Both the position numbers and the translations under genes were made by a program. From Rhizodiscina lignyota (taxonomy: Eukaryota > Ascomycota > Dothideomycetes > Aulographales > Rhizodiscinaceae), in assembly GCA_010015805.1 (NCBI GenBank), contig ML978125.1, forward strand, positions 1,860,001-1,924,000: 64,000 nucleotides of DNA. The letters are read 5' to 3'. Below the pieces are notes generated by a model, which saw nothing but the letters and a program-made list of their open reading frames with translations, was not told the DNA's origin and made no database searches. Of the stretch, positions 11,139 through 21,973 are shown piece after piece (the first letter of the stretch is position 1; every line of letters begins with the position of its first letter).

Positions 11139-12567
11139 CCTATGGGAGACTTCAAAAATGGCATCAGGTGGGTATACCGCATCGTCAAAGAAGACGTGCC
11201 GGAGTCAGCCACGCGATATGAAAGAGCATCATTTCAGGCCTCAATGACACTCTCTGCAGTCACTGTTTGAATTGTTGAGAAGAAATTATCCAACAGTCAT
11301 CTGGACAGCGGCCATATAGGCGGAAGGCACGCAATAGGATTCTCTGGAAGTCGGTACGGGATGGCAAGGGGGTGACAAAAAAGCTGGCCTCAGCTTTCAA
11401 CACGCTAACCATCAAGAGTGTGTAGCCTCTATAATTAACAAAGCGTACAAGTTTTTAATAGTTCACTATTGTTTAGTACGGCTCGGAGAGCGTATAGCGA
11501 GCTGCCAGAGATAGTTTACCTTGAAGTGTAAGAGCTAATCGCCTTACGGCGTTACAGCTTGTCTCATGTGGTGGCCAAACGTTTTGTCACTCTCGAGTAG
11601 TGGATATCTCTGCTAGTCAGGTGCAAAGGAGTCGATAACATAATACGAGGAAAACAACATCATTTGTCGTCACCCAGAGCTCGTGGAGACCTATGTCTTC
11701 CCACTCAGCCTGTCGCACACAGCTATTTCGCTGATCTCAGACAACCAAGCCGCAATCTCAGAATCAACCAAAGGGAGGCCATTCAGTCAAGGCCACGCAT
11801 GCTCAACGCATAGTGATCACCGCTAATAGCCTCATTTTTGGCAAGCTCTACCGCGCCGCGCTTCTCCAGCGGCATTCCAGCGCTTCCATTTCTGTTTCGC
11901 TGCATATTTCCGCATGCTCTGCCCCTTCGACCACGCGCGATTGGCATCTGCATTGTGACGACTCATGGCATGGACGAGAGACCCTCCAAGGTTCTGCTCA
12001 ATCCCGAATTCCGCGAGGTGAAATCGCCGCAAAGTCATCGTTCACGCCTGACTGCGAGCCTGAGCGGTGCAAAAGACGCTAGACCGCAAGCTACAGCGCG
12101 GGATCGATCCGTTCCGCCAACCATGGCTTTGCTACTTGGGACCCCGGCTCCCGTTCTACGTGTCACCTCGAGAGAGCTCTACCACCAAATTACCCTGTGG
12201 TAGCCTCGCACCACGCTATCACTTCGTTACGCGCTCTTGATTGCCTTTGCCATTCCCGATAATGGCGCCTGTCACGCGTCGGCTCTCAGAGAGCGTTGGG
12301 GATCGGGCGTTTGCGAAACAGTCGCCCGCCTCACCCTCCCTCACGTTGCATTTTCCGGACCATAGCGGCATGCAGTCGTGTACCTTTCCACGCCCGTAGC
12401 TGACAGCGATGCTTGGGTACCTCCCATAAGTATCGCGAAGGCCCAATTCGGGCAATGATCTTAGCTGAACATTCTACTCCTCTTTCAATTCTCGATCTCC
12501 GTCGTTGCTATAATACATTCAGGGTCCATCACTAACGTCGACATTATCATTCAATTTTAATTCCATT
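11139..12567. other. Gene-poor interval containing MITE copy A
   Basis: About 1.4 kb between the SDR and VOC-domain genes. It contains the 219-bp repeat at 11372-11590. The remainder has only short open frames without recognisable features. The last few hundred bases are presumably the promoter of the next gene. Confidence 0.5.
11372..11590. mobile_element. MITE-like element, copy A (GTGACAAAA ends)
   Basis: A 219-bp segment that begins GTGACAAAA and ends TTTTGTCAC, a perfect 9-bp terminal inverted repeat. It aligns end to end with 14964-15183. Shared blocks include a GAGTGT-x-TAGCCT stretch, AAGTTTTT, CTATTGTTTAGTAC or a close variant, GTGTAAGAGC and GTTACAGC. It has no coding capacity. I could not find a convincing target-site duplication, so the superfamily is left open. 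The two copies differ at many sites, so the insertions are old or have been mutated by RIP. Confidence 0.75.
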
Positions 12568-14359
12568 ATGCCGATCATTCTCACCGTCACGCATCTTCCC
12601 TCCGCATGTTCCTTCTTCCTCTCAGCACTTCAGCCCCTCGGGTACCGATATATCTATGGGCGGAGAGGCAAGATAGGCCTCGGAGTGCACGAGGCCGACT
12701 TCTTCATCGAACAACTTAGTGGTCCTCCAGGGTAAGTAATATCCTCGCGGACATCTTACAACCGCAACCCGAAAATCATCCAAGGCTGACACCTGCCATA
12801 GGACTAGGCCGAACCCAAACCATATCCGCTTCCACGCCCCCAGTAGAGCTGCCGTGCGCGAGTTCTACGCCGCAGCTCTATACGCTGGAGCAAAGCAAAT
12901 ACACTCTCCAGGGGACAGGGTAGCGTCAGATGTGGACGTCTTCAACACGTTTGTCAGCGATCGTGATGGTAACACCATCGAAGTAACGTTCTCGAACGAC
13001 CCGGACGGCAGCCTTGCCGGCTCCGACATTGACCGCGGCGCCGTGATGAACTGGCAGCGTGCCATTGCGGACGGTGGACGAAGTCAGGTCAGCAATGGCA
13101 GCACCGTAAAGCCTTTGTCGCATGCAGGGCGGAGTCAAGCGAGCGCACGACAAAGTGTCGCCGATGATGGCAGCCATGTCAGTAGGCGCACGACCAGGAG
13201 CGCAGCAAGAAGCGCTGTCTCTGCAGCTCCCATGTCAAAGGCGCCCTCTGCCGCTCCGGCCACAGAGCTTGCGTATATTCCACCACCTCCTAGCGATGCT
13301 GGCGATATGCCTGAGCTCTACCGCCAGTTCTCCGGGCCGATCAAAACACTACTCACCAAGACAGAGCCGGTATCTGGCATGATCCCAAAGAGGACTGTGG
13401 TCGGCACTATGCTCGGTGCTGCGGCAGGGGCTGCCTTCGCATATGCAATGTGCTCGAGCGAAGATGGCAAGACGCAGCGTGAGCAATGGCGCTACATGCA
13501 ATGGGCTGGCGACGGAAGACCTCCTCAAATCGCTGATGGGAGTCACGCCGGCCCTGTGTCAGCCAAGTCGCAGATGACATTGCCGGCGCCGGACGCCAGA
13601 ACCCAGTTGGCATTGCCGGAAGCGAGATCACAGTTACCGTTACTGGAAGCAAAGTCACAGTTAACAGTACGTGAGACAAAGTCACAGCTGTCAGATGCGC
13701 TGTCCCGACTCGCTCTCGAACCGCCTGCACCTCCTCCGGTTCCTGAAGCTCCAGTGCCGCCATCACGCTACTCTACGCGCTCGCGAACGGCTCGAAGCGA
13801 AATCCATGCTCCATCAGCATCAAATGTTTCAAGGAAGCGGTCTTCGTCAAGAGTCTCAGTCCGCACGGCTCCGGTCGGCTCAATACACTCTCATCGATCC
13901 AGCCATCGCTCTATAAACAACCTCCGCGCCACCGCGTCCACTCATCGCTCTTCGGTGTCCAACCTTCGCTCCGCCGCGGCTAGCCACCGCTCGTCATCTA
14001 AGCACTCCCACCGATCATCGCGCCACTCTTCCCGCCACAGCACGTCACGCCACACGGCGATTTTTGTGCCCGCAGAGCAGGAGCAGGTCGTGGACCCAGA
14101 CACGATAGAGGTCAAAGCTGCGTCGGAGATAGATCTCGATCTCGACGCCGCGACGGTGGCACCCAGTGACAGCATCAGCTGTGCAGGAGACAAGTACTCC
14201 CGCAGCGGCGCAAGGAGAAGTAGTAAAAGCACGGGAGGGATAAGATATGCCCGGGGCTGGTACGCCGGGAACCTGGGCATGGACAGGATTGCGGAGGAGA
14301 ACATTGCCGCCACTGAACCGATCATCAGCGCGAGGAGAGTCAGTAGAATGGCATACTAG
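12568..14359 (+). CDS. VOC-fold (glyoxalase/bleomycin-resistance-like) domain with long Ser/Arg-rich tail
   Basis: Exons 12568-12731 and 12802-14359 (70-nt intron); 573 aa. Residues ~1-150 look like one VOC module (TVTHLPSACSFFLSALQPLGY, then HIRFHAPSRAAVREFYAAAL and DRDGNTIEVTF), the fold of glyoxalases and extradiol dioxygenases. The last block carries the Asp and Glu typical of the metal-site strand, but the first strand has His only at THL. The remainder is low complexity: a Ser/Arg/Ala linker, a small-residue hydrophobic stretch (TMLGAAAGAAFAYAMC, ~residues 276-291) that could be a weak membrane or glycine-zipper segment, imperfect repeats around ARTQLALPEARSQLPLLEAK, and a His/Ser/Arg-rich region rich in SHRSS. 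The true ATG is in exon 1; the longer single-exon frame begins with GTG. Enzymatic activity and location are unknown. Confidence is high for the gene and moderate for the domain. Confidence 0.8.
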
Positions 14360-15643
14360 GGGTGTTGTGATAATGTTGGAGCTAACACGGCGCAGGAGTA
14401 AAGGAGAGGGTCTGCGCATGAGCATGGTTGGCGTTTGATTGGGATGTTGACTTTTCGATACCTTTAGGGTATGACGATGCATAGCGAGCGACACGGCGAA
14501 TTAACGACTTCACGACTGGGATTTTTGCATCGCGTTTTGGCTTTGGTCATCTTCATGTTTCCTCTCCTCCAATCTTCTTGGAACACATCATCAGGGTTGC
14601 AGTATTATCAAATAACTCATCCGGCGAGCATAATAGACCACTCAGCATATCGAGCATATCAATTTTTTGTTGAACTGCCTGCAGCAGTCATCTGAACATA
14701 TGAAATTGTTGATGGGAAAAGTAATATCGCATTCTCCTGCGCTGTGAAGTCAGTGGTGATGCAGATCGTCTCGTGATGCAGAGTGGGTCTCGGCGATTGC
14801 ATGCATAAGTATGCAAACATGCGCCATCTGGAAGGATTGACGCCCTGAACAAGGTACATCGTTGAAATTGACATTAGCCGGAAAATAAAGGTAGCTAGGT
14901 TAATGAGGATATCGCGATTGCTGACAGAATGGAGAACAGGCGTGTTCAGACCTCACCAAGAAGGTGACAAAGAAGCGAACCGCACTTTTCAAGACGCTGG
15001 ACAGTATGAGTGTATAGCCTTTATGGATAACATAGAATAGAAGTTTTTCAATAGCTTGCTACTGTTTAGTACACTCCCGAGAATATACAGCTAAGCTTTC
15101 AGGGATAATCTGGATCCCCGTGAGGTGTAAGAGCCATTAGCCCTTGTGTTACAGCCTGGGCTGACGACCAACTATTTTGTCACCCACATGCTCGGAAACA
15201 TCGAGCTCGGCTAAGAAGACATGGAAGAAATTAGACTCCATATAGAGAAGATAGTGATGAGGTTTTCCTTTTCACGAAGCTCCATACAAAGTAAGCATAT
15301 TGATATGCTATCTAGTGAAAAGGCACCCACAACCCATTCGGTCAAGAAATAACTGTTTATTATAAAGCGCGAGGGACCGTAATTCTCTACGATAAATCAA
15401 ATCCCATTAGATATCATATTAACGCCTCAATCGTGAATTCGTCAAGCTCGAAGAAGTTCAGTCCGCCTCATGTCCGTTCCGAAGTAGGTATCTCTCGATC
15501 CGACTATCTGCCTCAAAGGATCTACAAATTGATCTTGTAAATCATGCACGCATTACTTTAACTTGGCACCTATTGTCCCTTCGTGTGCTCCCCTAGATCT
15601 CCACCAACTTCATTTTCATCTTCTCTGCTTCCTCCGGTTCCCT
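14360..15643. other. Gene-poor interval containing MITE copy B
   Basis: About 1.3 kb between the VOC-domain gene and the 3' end of the MFS gene on the opposite strand. It contains the repeat at 14964-15183. I see no gene in the remainder. Confidence 0.5.
14964..15183. mobile_element. MITE-like element, copy B (GTGACAAAG ends)
   Basis: A 220-bp segment starting GTGACAAAG and ending TTTTGTCAC. It is homologous over its whole length and in the same orientation to copy A at 11372-11590. With the adjacent G and C included, the ends GGTGACAAA and TTTGTCACC are complementary. No open frame and no clear target duplication are seen. Together with copy A it brackets the VOC-domain gene. Confidence 0.75.
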
Positions 15644-17659
15644 CTACGAGCTTCTCTGCAGCTCTTGCAGATCAACAGTTGACATAGTCGGCGTCGGTAG
15701 GGTACTCGTGTTCCGGCTTTGTCGTTTACTCGGGTCCTCAGTCGCTTGGATAGTCGACCTTCCACTTTCCTTTCTGCCCTCCTCTGGCCTTGGTTTGGCG
15801 CTCGGGCTTCGAGTTGGGAGCGCACTGAGCATCCCCTTTATTCGATTCCGCAAGCCGACTCTTTCTCTGAATCCGGCTTCATCCCATTTCTCTCTGAAAT
15901 TCCCTGGTGTGCGAAGATGAGCCATGGTCATGCAGAAGGCGCTCAGAAATAGACAGGTCCCGCTCCACAAGTGAGCGCCAAGGTAACCGCCTGTGTATTG
16001 AATAATTGCGCCTGCGATGATCGGGCCGGTCAAGGCAAAGGGTGCGGCGATGGTGTACATCATACCAGTCCATTGGCCGAGCTTACGCTTGTCCGCTTTT
16101 TCATCGTGCTCGAGGACGAAGAAGACACAAGCAGGAGGAAGGCCGATAACGGCCCCGGAGAAGGCACCGAAGAGGACGACGAATGCCACTGCGCCCCCAA
16201 CGCTTGAAAGAGTAGTCTGGAAACACAGGACAAGGAGAGCGGAAACGAAAGTAACGAGAGCATGAATTGCTGGGGCGCCGAATCTGTTACGAATCATCAG
16301 TACCAACTCCAGTTTAAATCAAGAACTTGCAGAACAGCTGTAGATTGTGTGCACAAACCTCTCGCTAGCGATGGCCGAACCAATGCGACCGATTGTGCTG
16401 CAGGCATTCATGATAGACAAGAGGTAGAATGTTCGAATCGCATCGTCTGAGCCGCGGTCGATTTCTTGATGCGAAGGCGTCGTGACCTCGTCAATAACAC
16501 CAGGCACTGCATCCTTCTTGCCGTAGCCCTCTACGGCGGCCCACTGGAGAGACACAATCAGTCTTGGTAGAGTCTTGTAGTAGATACTTATGCTCACCTC
16601 TTCCAGATTGAAAAAAACTGCGTAAAAGCCGAAGAACATCAGTGTGACTGACGCAACGCACCACCTAAATGCGGCATTCTTGAAAGCGCTCGGATCGAAG
16701 AATGTTTCGACTTCGAGCCACTTCTCTGGCTTGGTCTTCTTCTCCTCAAACCATTTTGCAGGTGGCTGTGCGAAGACAACGGCAAAAGCACAAAGCAAGA
16801 AGCTTAATGCGCCGATACAAGCAGTCATCTTTTTGAAACCGATTGCAGCGAGGAGAAATTTCATCATAACTGGGTATACAAGTCCAGCTGTGTAAAGTTC
16901 AGTACCATGAAGCAGAGATCTGAAGAGAGGTGTACTAACCAATACTGGCACCGCAAGCGACTATACCAACCACGATGGACTTTTTCTTAGCAAACCAGGT
17001 AGCGGCGACTCAAGACATGTTAGATGCGCCCGGGAACGGTGAAGGGAGCTGTAGGACACATACTTTGCGACGATGCAACGAAGAAACAGGCCATACCCAG
17101 AGGCATGAGGAATCCTTGCATCAGATATGTTAGGCCATAGCTACCGCCACCGGCATCTGTACCATGGTTGACGACTCCCGTCAAGGTCATCCCTAGGGAG
17201 GTCAGGATCGTTCCTGCCACTAACAGAGGTCTTTGGTATCCAGCGTCGAGGAGACGGCCCATGGCAACGGACGGGGCGAGGATGAAGAAACATTGGGACG
17301 AGCCAATTAGGTTGATGAGAAGGATATTCGTGCCACGGAGCAGGTGCTGGTAATAATACGACCCGAACGTTCCTGAGATCGTCAGCAAAGAGTTGCGCTG
17401 ACGAAGTTAATCTAGTACCATATCCGTTGACAAATCCCCACGAATTAAACATCAGAAAGAAACACGCAAAAAGAGCTAGGTAAGGCCGCCATCCTTTTGG
17501 CCAGTCTGGCTCCTCTGCAAGACGATTGGAGACAGTAGAGAGTCCTTTCTCCAAATTCCCGTCCAATTTGATCTCATTGCTGCTCGGCGAAAAAGGTCCC
17601 TCCCGTGGAAGGACTGTCGGGTGGGTCTGGCGCATCGGTGATTTTTCGATAGAATCCAT
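15644..17659 (-). CDS. MFS transporter, monocarboxylate transporter (MCT/Mch) type
   Basis: Twelve-helix major facilitator of the fungal MCT-like family (Mch proteins, riboflavin and carboxylate carriers); the substrate is not predictable. Six exons: 17659-17419, 17372-17064, 17008-16940, 16887-16598, 16543-16359, 16283-15644; introns 46-75 nt; 577 aa. A ~80-residue hydrophilic N-terminus precedes PYLALFACFFLMFNSWGFVNGYGTFG, the conserved first helix and loop. Other hallmarks are GYQRPLLVAGT, KKKSIVVGIVACG, AGLVYPVMMK and TFYLLSIMNACSTIGRIGSAIASERFGA, followed by QWTGMMYTIAAPFALTGPI. A ~90-residue charged, Ser/Arg-rich cytoplasmic tail ends the protein. Start: the ATG of MDSIEKSP; the frame extends upstream only to a TTG. 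It lies alone between a MITE and a long gene-free region. Confidence 0.88.
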
Positions 17660-20174
17660 TGCGACTTGAGGCTCTTGAAGTGAAAAGATTTCCTGAGAAG
17701 TCGAGGGTGAGGCCTGCAACGGATTCCCTTTTTCGTGACGACGAGAATTAAATCTTCCAAGGTAGTCTGGGTAAGCTACTTCCTGATAATCCCGAATGTA
17801 ACTTCACCGATATAAGGAAGCTTCTTAAAAGTGCCGGGGTTAACCTTAATAGGATGCCCCCACACGAGTCCGCAGACTGTTCGTTCGTTGGAAACTAGCT
17901 CCTTTGTATGAGAGCAACTTTGTCCAATGGAAACGCAGATGTATGGTGATTTCGGAGCAAGGCAGATAGCACGTTCCTTCTTAACGGCAATCCTGCGAAT
18001 GACAACGGATATCGATTGGCCGAGATGGGTTCGAAATGGCACTACGCAACAGCGACGGGCGGCTATCCTCAACGCAAGGTAAAAATAGTTGACTCGGGCT
18101 GCCGAAGCCTTTTTCAACATTCTGCGGCATACGCGACCCACAAGAAGAGCCATGACACTGGAGATTGCGTCGCAATGCCCAGCGGGCGCCAAGTGTGCTT
18201 GTGCAACAGGAAGAACTTGTAGAGTTCAACAACGATAACTGATGTCTGCCAATGTTGGCAGTATTCTTGTCATCGTAACACAGATGAGCGGATAGAATGT
18301 CGGCGTACTATACCAAGCTACTCCGTGGGAGTTGAAATTGGTTCGCTCGGGACCATCGGGAGGCCGGAGAAGATTTAATGAACCGGTCGTAGGGCTGAAG
18401 CTTTCCCGATGACAGGGACGCTCGCCAGTTATATCAGCAGAGTTTTGATCGCATCTGAGAGTTCAGGGGCATTAGCAAGATTGCCGATCAGGCAGACTTG
18501 CCAAGGATACTCCATCGGCAGCCCAGGAGCCACAACCGCCGCCGAGGCTCCCTTACTCCCACGCTCACCAAGGAGATTGCTCCAGTCAAGATCTTGGCCG
18601 TTTGCTCTTTCTGATAGAGGTTCACCAGACCAATGACAACTTGAAAGCTAGAGCTGCCAAAGACATCGGGTCCTTTGGGAGTGGCCGTACGATACGGGTG
18701 TGTCACAGCGCCGCGATGCTCAATCGCACATTTCCAGGGCGGAATCGGGACATCGACAAGAATGTAACGCAGAGTGTTCATCGATATTTAGTGCTCCTCT
18801 AAGGAAAGGGTACTCCACAGTCAACGGCCTGGAGAAAATAGTGAATAGTTGGATATTGACATGTGCGGATCGCGAGCTCGTTAGCAGCTAGCGTTCCACG
18901 CTGTCGGATGTCTTGCACCCTCTTATCTTAGCCATGAGCCGTGAAATACTGGGCGATACGCTATGCCAATAGCTCGTCGTATGCCGTTAGGTATAGAAAC
19001 ATCGACATCGGTCTCCATTGTCAAGTATGTCGTGCCCCGAGATAAACTTGGCGATGATGGCCCTTCATGTCGACCATAACGTCAAGAAATCGCGCTTGAT
19101 CCAGACCCTGATGCTCTCGTAGGGCTGGTCTTGCTGACAGCAACCCTGATGAGAAGATTATTCTGTTTTAATAGCAAAGTTACAGAAAAGGAAGAATCTG
19201 CGAACAAGGTGACGTCTTGAAATCCTCCTATTTGACCGAGGCTATGTCCTAACAAGGCTAGCTTGTGCAGTTTTGGCGTCGCTCCGGGTTCTTGTCCACG
19301 ACCACCAAGGCAGTTGTATATCAGCAATTCCGAAACTCCGTCTTTTCCTTCGCTTTCCCTCTTACATGCAGAAACTATCCCCAATGGAATCATTTCTCCA
19401 CAACTCCATCAATGACAAATTTGTCATTCCGCCTGCCCGGATCGCCCCGCTTGAACGATTAAGGAAGACCAAGGGCGTATCCAAGCTTCACGATGCGTGG
19501 AAGATCTCCCGACGGTGAACCTGTCGATCGATTTGGGCAATTCCAAATATCCTCATAAGTCTCCTTCGGATTAGTGAGCTTCTCGGTGAGGTCTGCTTGG
19601 TCATAAAGATAATTTCCTTGCTATGTCCTTGCTACGTACTTCATGTCCTTCTCGTACGAGAGTGGGCGTACCCTGTTGTCCTTCAGGCACGACATGGCTA
19701 CGAGCATCCGGTTACGGTCCCTTTTGGATACCGATTGTGTAGAGCTGTATAAAGGCCCGCTGTACTAGTTCACGTCCTGAACTACACCGCCATCATTGGC
19801 GCGGATTGCCGGTAGATCGCTACATCATCTCCATCTCAAAGGGGACTATCGATTTCTGGTTTGCACTTTGTACTACAGAAAATATCGATAACACCTTCGG
19901 ACGAACTCCGCGGAAATTTAAGCGTTCCGCCTATCTCCACAGTGAGATTTTAATGAGTATTCAAAGTATTCAAAAAATGGGGAAATCCCTCTTCCATTTG
20001 GTAGATCAATTGCTCGTTCGTCTCCCCTCAATTGTATCTCTCTAGCCAGCAAGCTTTTTGGCAGCGGGTGTTAGCTAGGCCTAGCGCCCTTGCCGTGTAT
20101 ATATACACCAACCTTCCACGAGCACAGATTTCTTCCTCAATCAACACCTTTCAATCTTGGTTGACATTTTCACC
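17660..20174. other. Long gene-free interval
   Basis: 2.5 kb between two divergent genes. Several open frames of 60-140 codons exist but I cannot link them into a plausible gene. One minus-strand frame (19082-19393) contains a GHSLG pentad reminiscent of an alpha/beta hydrolase elbow, but nothing around it supports a gene. A TATA tract (20098-20105) serves the next gene. Confidence 0.4.
20098..20105 (+). promoter_or_regulatory. TATA box of the secreted hydrolase gene
   Basis: TATATATA, inside the 12-base palindrome TGTATATATACA, about 70 bp upstream of the ATG at 20175. The spacing is typical of a fungal core promoter. No reporter or transcript evidence is available. Confidence 0.4.
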
Positions 20175-21411
20175 ATGCGTGTCTCGTACGTCTCAATCGT
20201 TGCGGCGCTTCTCAGCGTTGTGAGTGCGAAGATATGCACGAATCAATCTGTTCCAATTCATATCACCTCTCGCAACGGCTTGTTTGGCCACGTCGCTGTT
20301 CCTGAGACCAATCGCGACGCGACCAACTTCACTCTCAGTCTCGGTCGGCAGGGTCACAACTTTACCAATGAAGGTCTCGCTGGCTACCACACCATCTCCA
20401 AAACCTACCACATCATGACGCAGTACTGTACCCCCGACCACCCGACCAAGAAGGACCCTGCCATCCAAATCCTGACTCATGGCATCGGCTTCGACCGTAC
20501 ATACTGGGACACCTCCTACCACGACTTCCAGCAGAGCTACGTCAATGTTGCGGTTGACAAGTTTGGATACTACACTCTCTCCTTCGATCGTCTCGGCATC
20601 GGTGAATCCAGCCACGGCGATCCACGTGATGAGATCCAATCGTTCCTCGAGGTCCAAGCCATACGAGCTCTAACGATATGTCTACGTGAGGGCAGCTTCC
20701 CTAATGTGCATCACAAGTTCAGCAAGATCATCCACACCGGCCACTCTTTCGGCTCTGCACAGACCTACTCTCTCACCGCTATGTACCCTGACATCAGCGA
20801 CGGTATCGTACTCACTGGCTTCTCGGTGAATGGAAGCTTTGCTCCGAGCTACTTCGATATAGCCGGAAATTGGGTGCAAGCCGCTCTCAATGTACCAAAG
20901 AGGCTGGGAGGCTATCCCCGAGGATACCTGGTCGCATCTAATACGGAGGCTCTTGAGATTCTGTTCCTATTTCCAGGCCACTTCCCCCCAGGGCTGCTAG
21001 ATCTTGCGGAGGAGACGAAGATTCCTGTCTCGATAGGCGAGTTGTTGACGCTGGGCAGCATACCGGCAAGCAATCCGTACAAGGGTCCCGTCTTGGTGTT
21101 CACCGGTGGTAAGTTCATCTTCATCTCCCATCTGCAAATTTCCAATCCCTTTGAACCATAATTGATAAGAAAACTTACCTTGCGCTCCAGAGCATGATGT
21201 TCCCTTCTGCGGCGGCGACTGTCTAGCAACCGGCGACCCTTCACTCGCTTCCATCCCCGCAGCCGTAGCGAAGAGCTTCCCGAACACGAAGGATTTCGAG
21301 GCGTACATCCAGCCGCAGACTGGACACGGCCTGACATTCCACAACAATGTGACGGCCGGGTATGAGGTGATCCAGCGATTCCTGGAGAGCAAGGGGCTGA
21401 AGTCGACTTAA
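20175..21411 (+). CDS. Secreted alpha/beta hydrolase
   Basis: Two exons, 20175-21108 and 21191-21411 (82-nt intron); 384 aa. The N-terminus is a clear signal peptide (MRVSYVSIVAALLSVVSAK). The fold is alpha/beta hydrolase: oxyanion region QILTHGIGFDRTYWD, the strand FDRLGIGESSHGDP, nucleophile elbow TGHSFGSAQTYS (Ser in GHSFG), the acid in VLVFTGEHDVPFC (Asp just after the splice junction) and the catalytic His in QPQTGHGLTFHNN. Several N-x-S/T sequons (NQS, NFT, NGS, NVT) fit an extracellular glycoprotein. The substrate is unknown; esterase, lipase-like or mycotoxin-hydrolase activity would all fit. The 3' exon is essential since it carries the acid and the base. The ATG is chosen over an upstream in-frame TTG because it starts the signal peptide. 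Confidence 0.88.
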
Positions 21412-21973
21412 TCCACTTAGGCCTAGTCACACAAATGTACAGTGGGGTAGAGTGGAGAGAAGGTAGAAGCTTGTACATAATGATCAGAAGCTTCTCAATG
21501 TAATGTGCACTCGCTTGAATCGAGAGTAGAAGAGAACAAAGTTGTGTGTGCCCGTGGGGATTATGTACAGGAATCCGTGGTCCTGTGCACTGTGGCATCC
21601 TAAAAATCCAAGAAGCATCCCGTAAAACACCCCACAATTCCCAAATTCAGATAGACCACGGCTTTGATATCGACAGCTGAATCACAGTCCATGCTATCGC
21701 CATTGTGTGGCCGCTGTCACTCTCAGTAACTTTTCCTTATGTTCGATGTCCGTCTCGCAGACACCATGTACCAAATCCGATCGAAAACACACAGCATCTA
21801 AAGGCACCTGTTCTCCTTGACAGCTCGGGAGTAATTGTCAAGAGTGAACGGAGCATAGACATCTTCCTTGTTCCAATTTTGCGCTCTCATACATTGGGAG
21901 CTCCAACATGCGTTCTGCGGAACGACGGGTCCGTCGACAGGAACGAGGAAGGAGAGATGGACGGCAGGAAAGG
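21412..21973. other. Intergenic, convergent 3' ends
   Basis: 562 bp between the stop of the secreted hydrolase and the stop of vts1. I see no feature beyond short unsupported open frames. Confidence 0.4.

Noticed and set aside
17141-17719. Long open frame running through the first intron of the MFS gene from a TTG
   Set aside because: After the splice donor the reading leaves the transporter family and becomes Pro/Arg/His rich; splicing restores the conserved helices, and the upstream start is not ATG.
19082-19393. Minus-strand frame with a GHSLG pentad, possible hydrolase relic
   Set aside because: One pentapeptide is weak evidence; no oxyanion strand, catalytic acid or His was found in any adjoining frame, so I do not call a pseudogene.
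10292-21411. Secondary-metabolite gene cluster
   Set aside because: Tailoring-type genes are present but no backbone enzyme is, and the genes are widely spaced; kept only as a low-interest observation.
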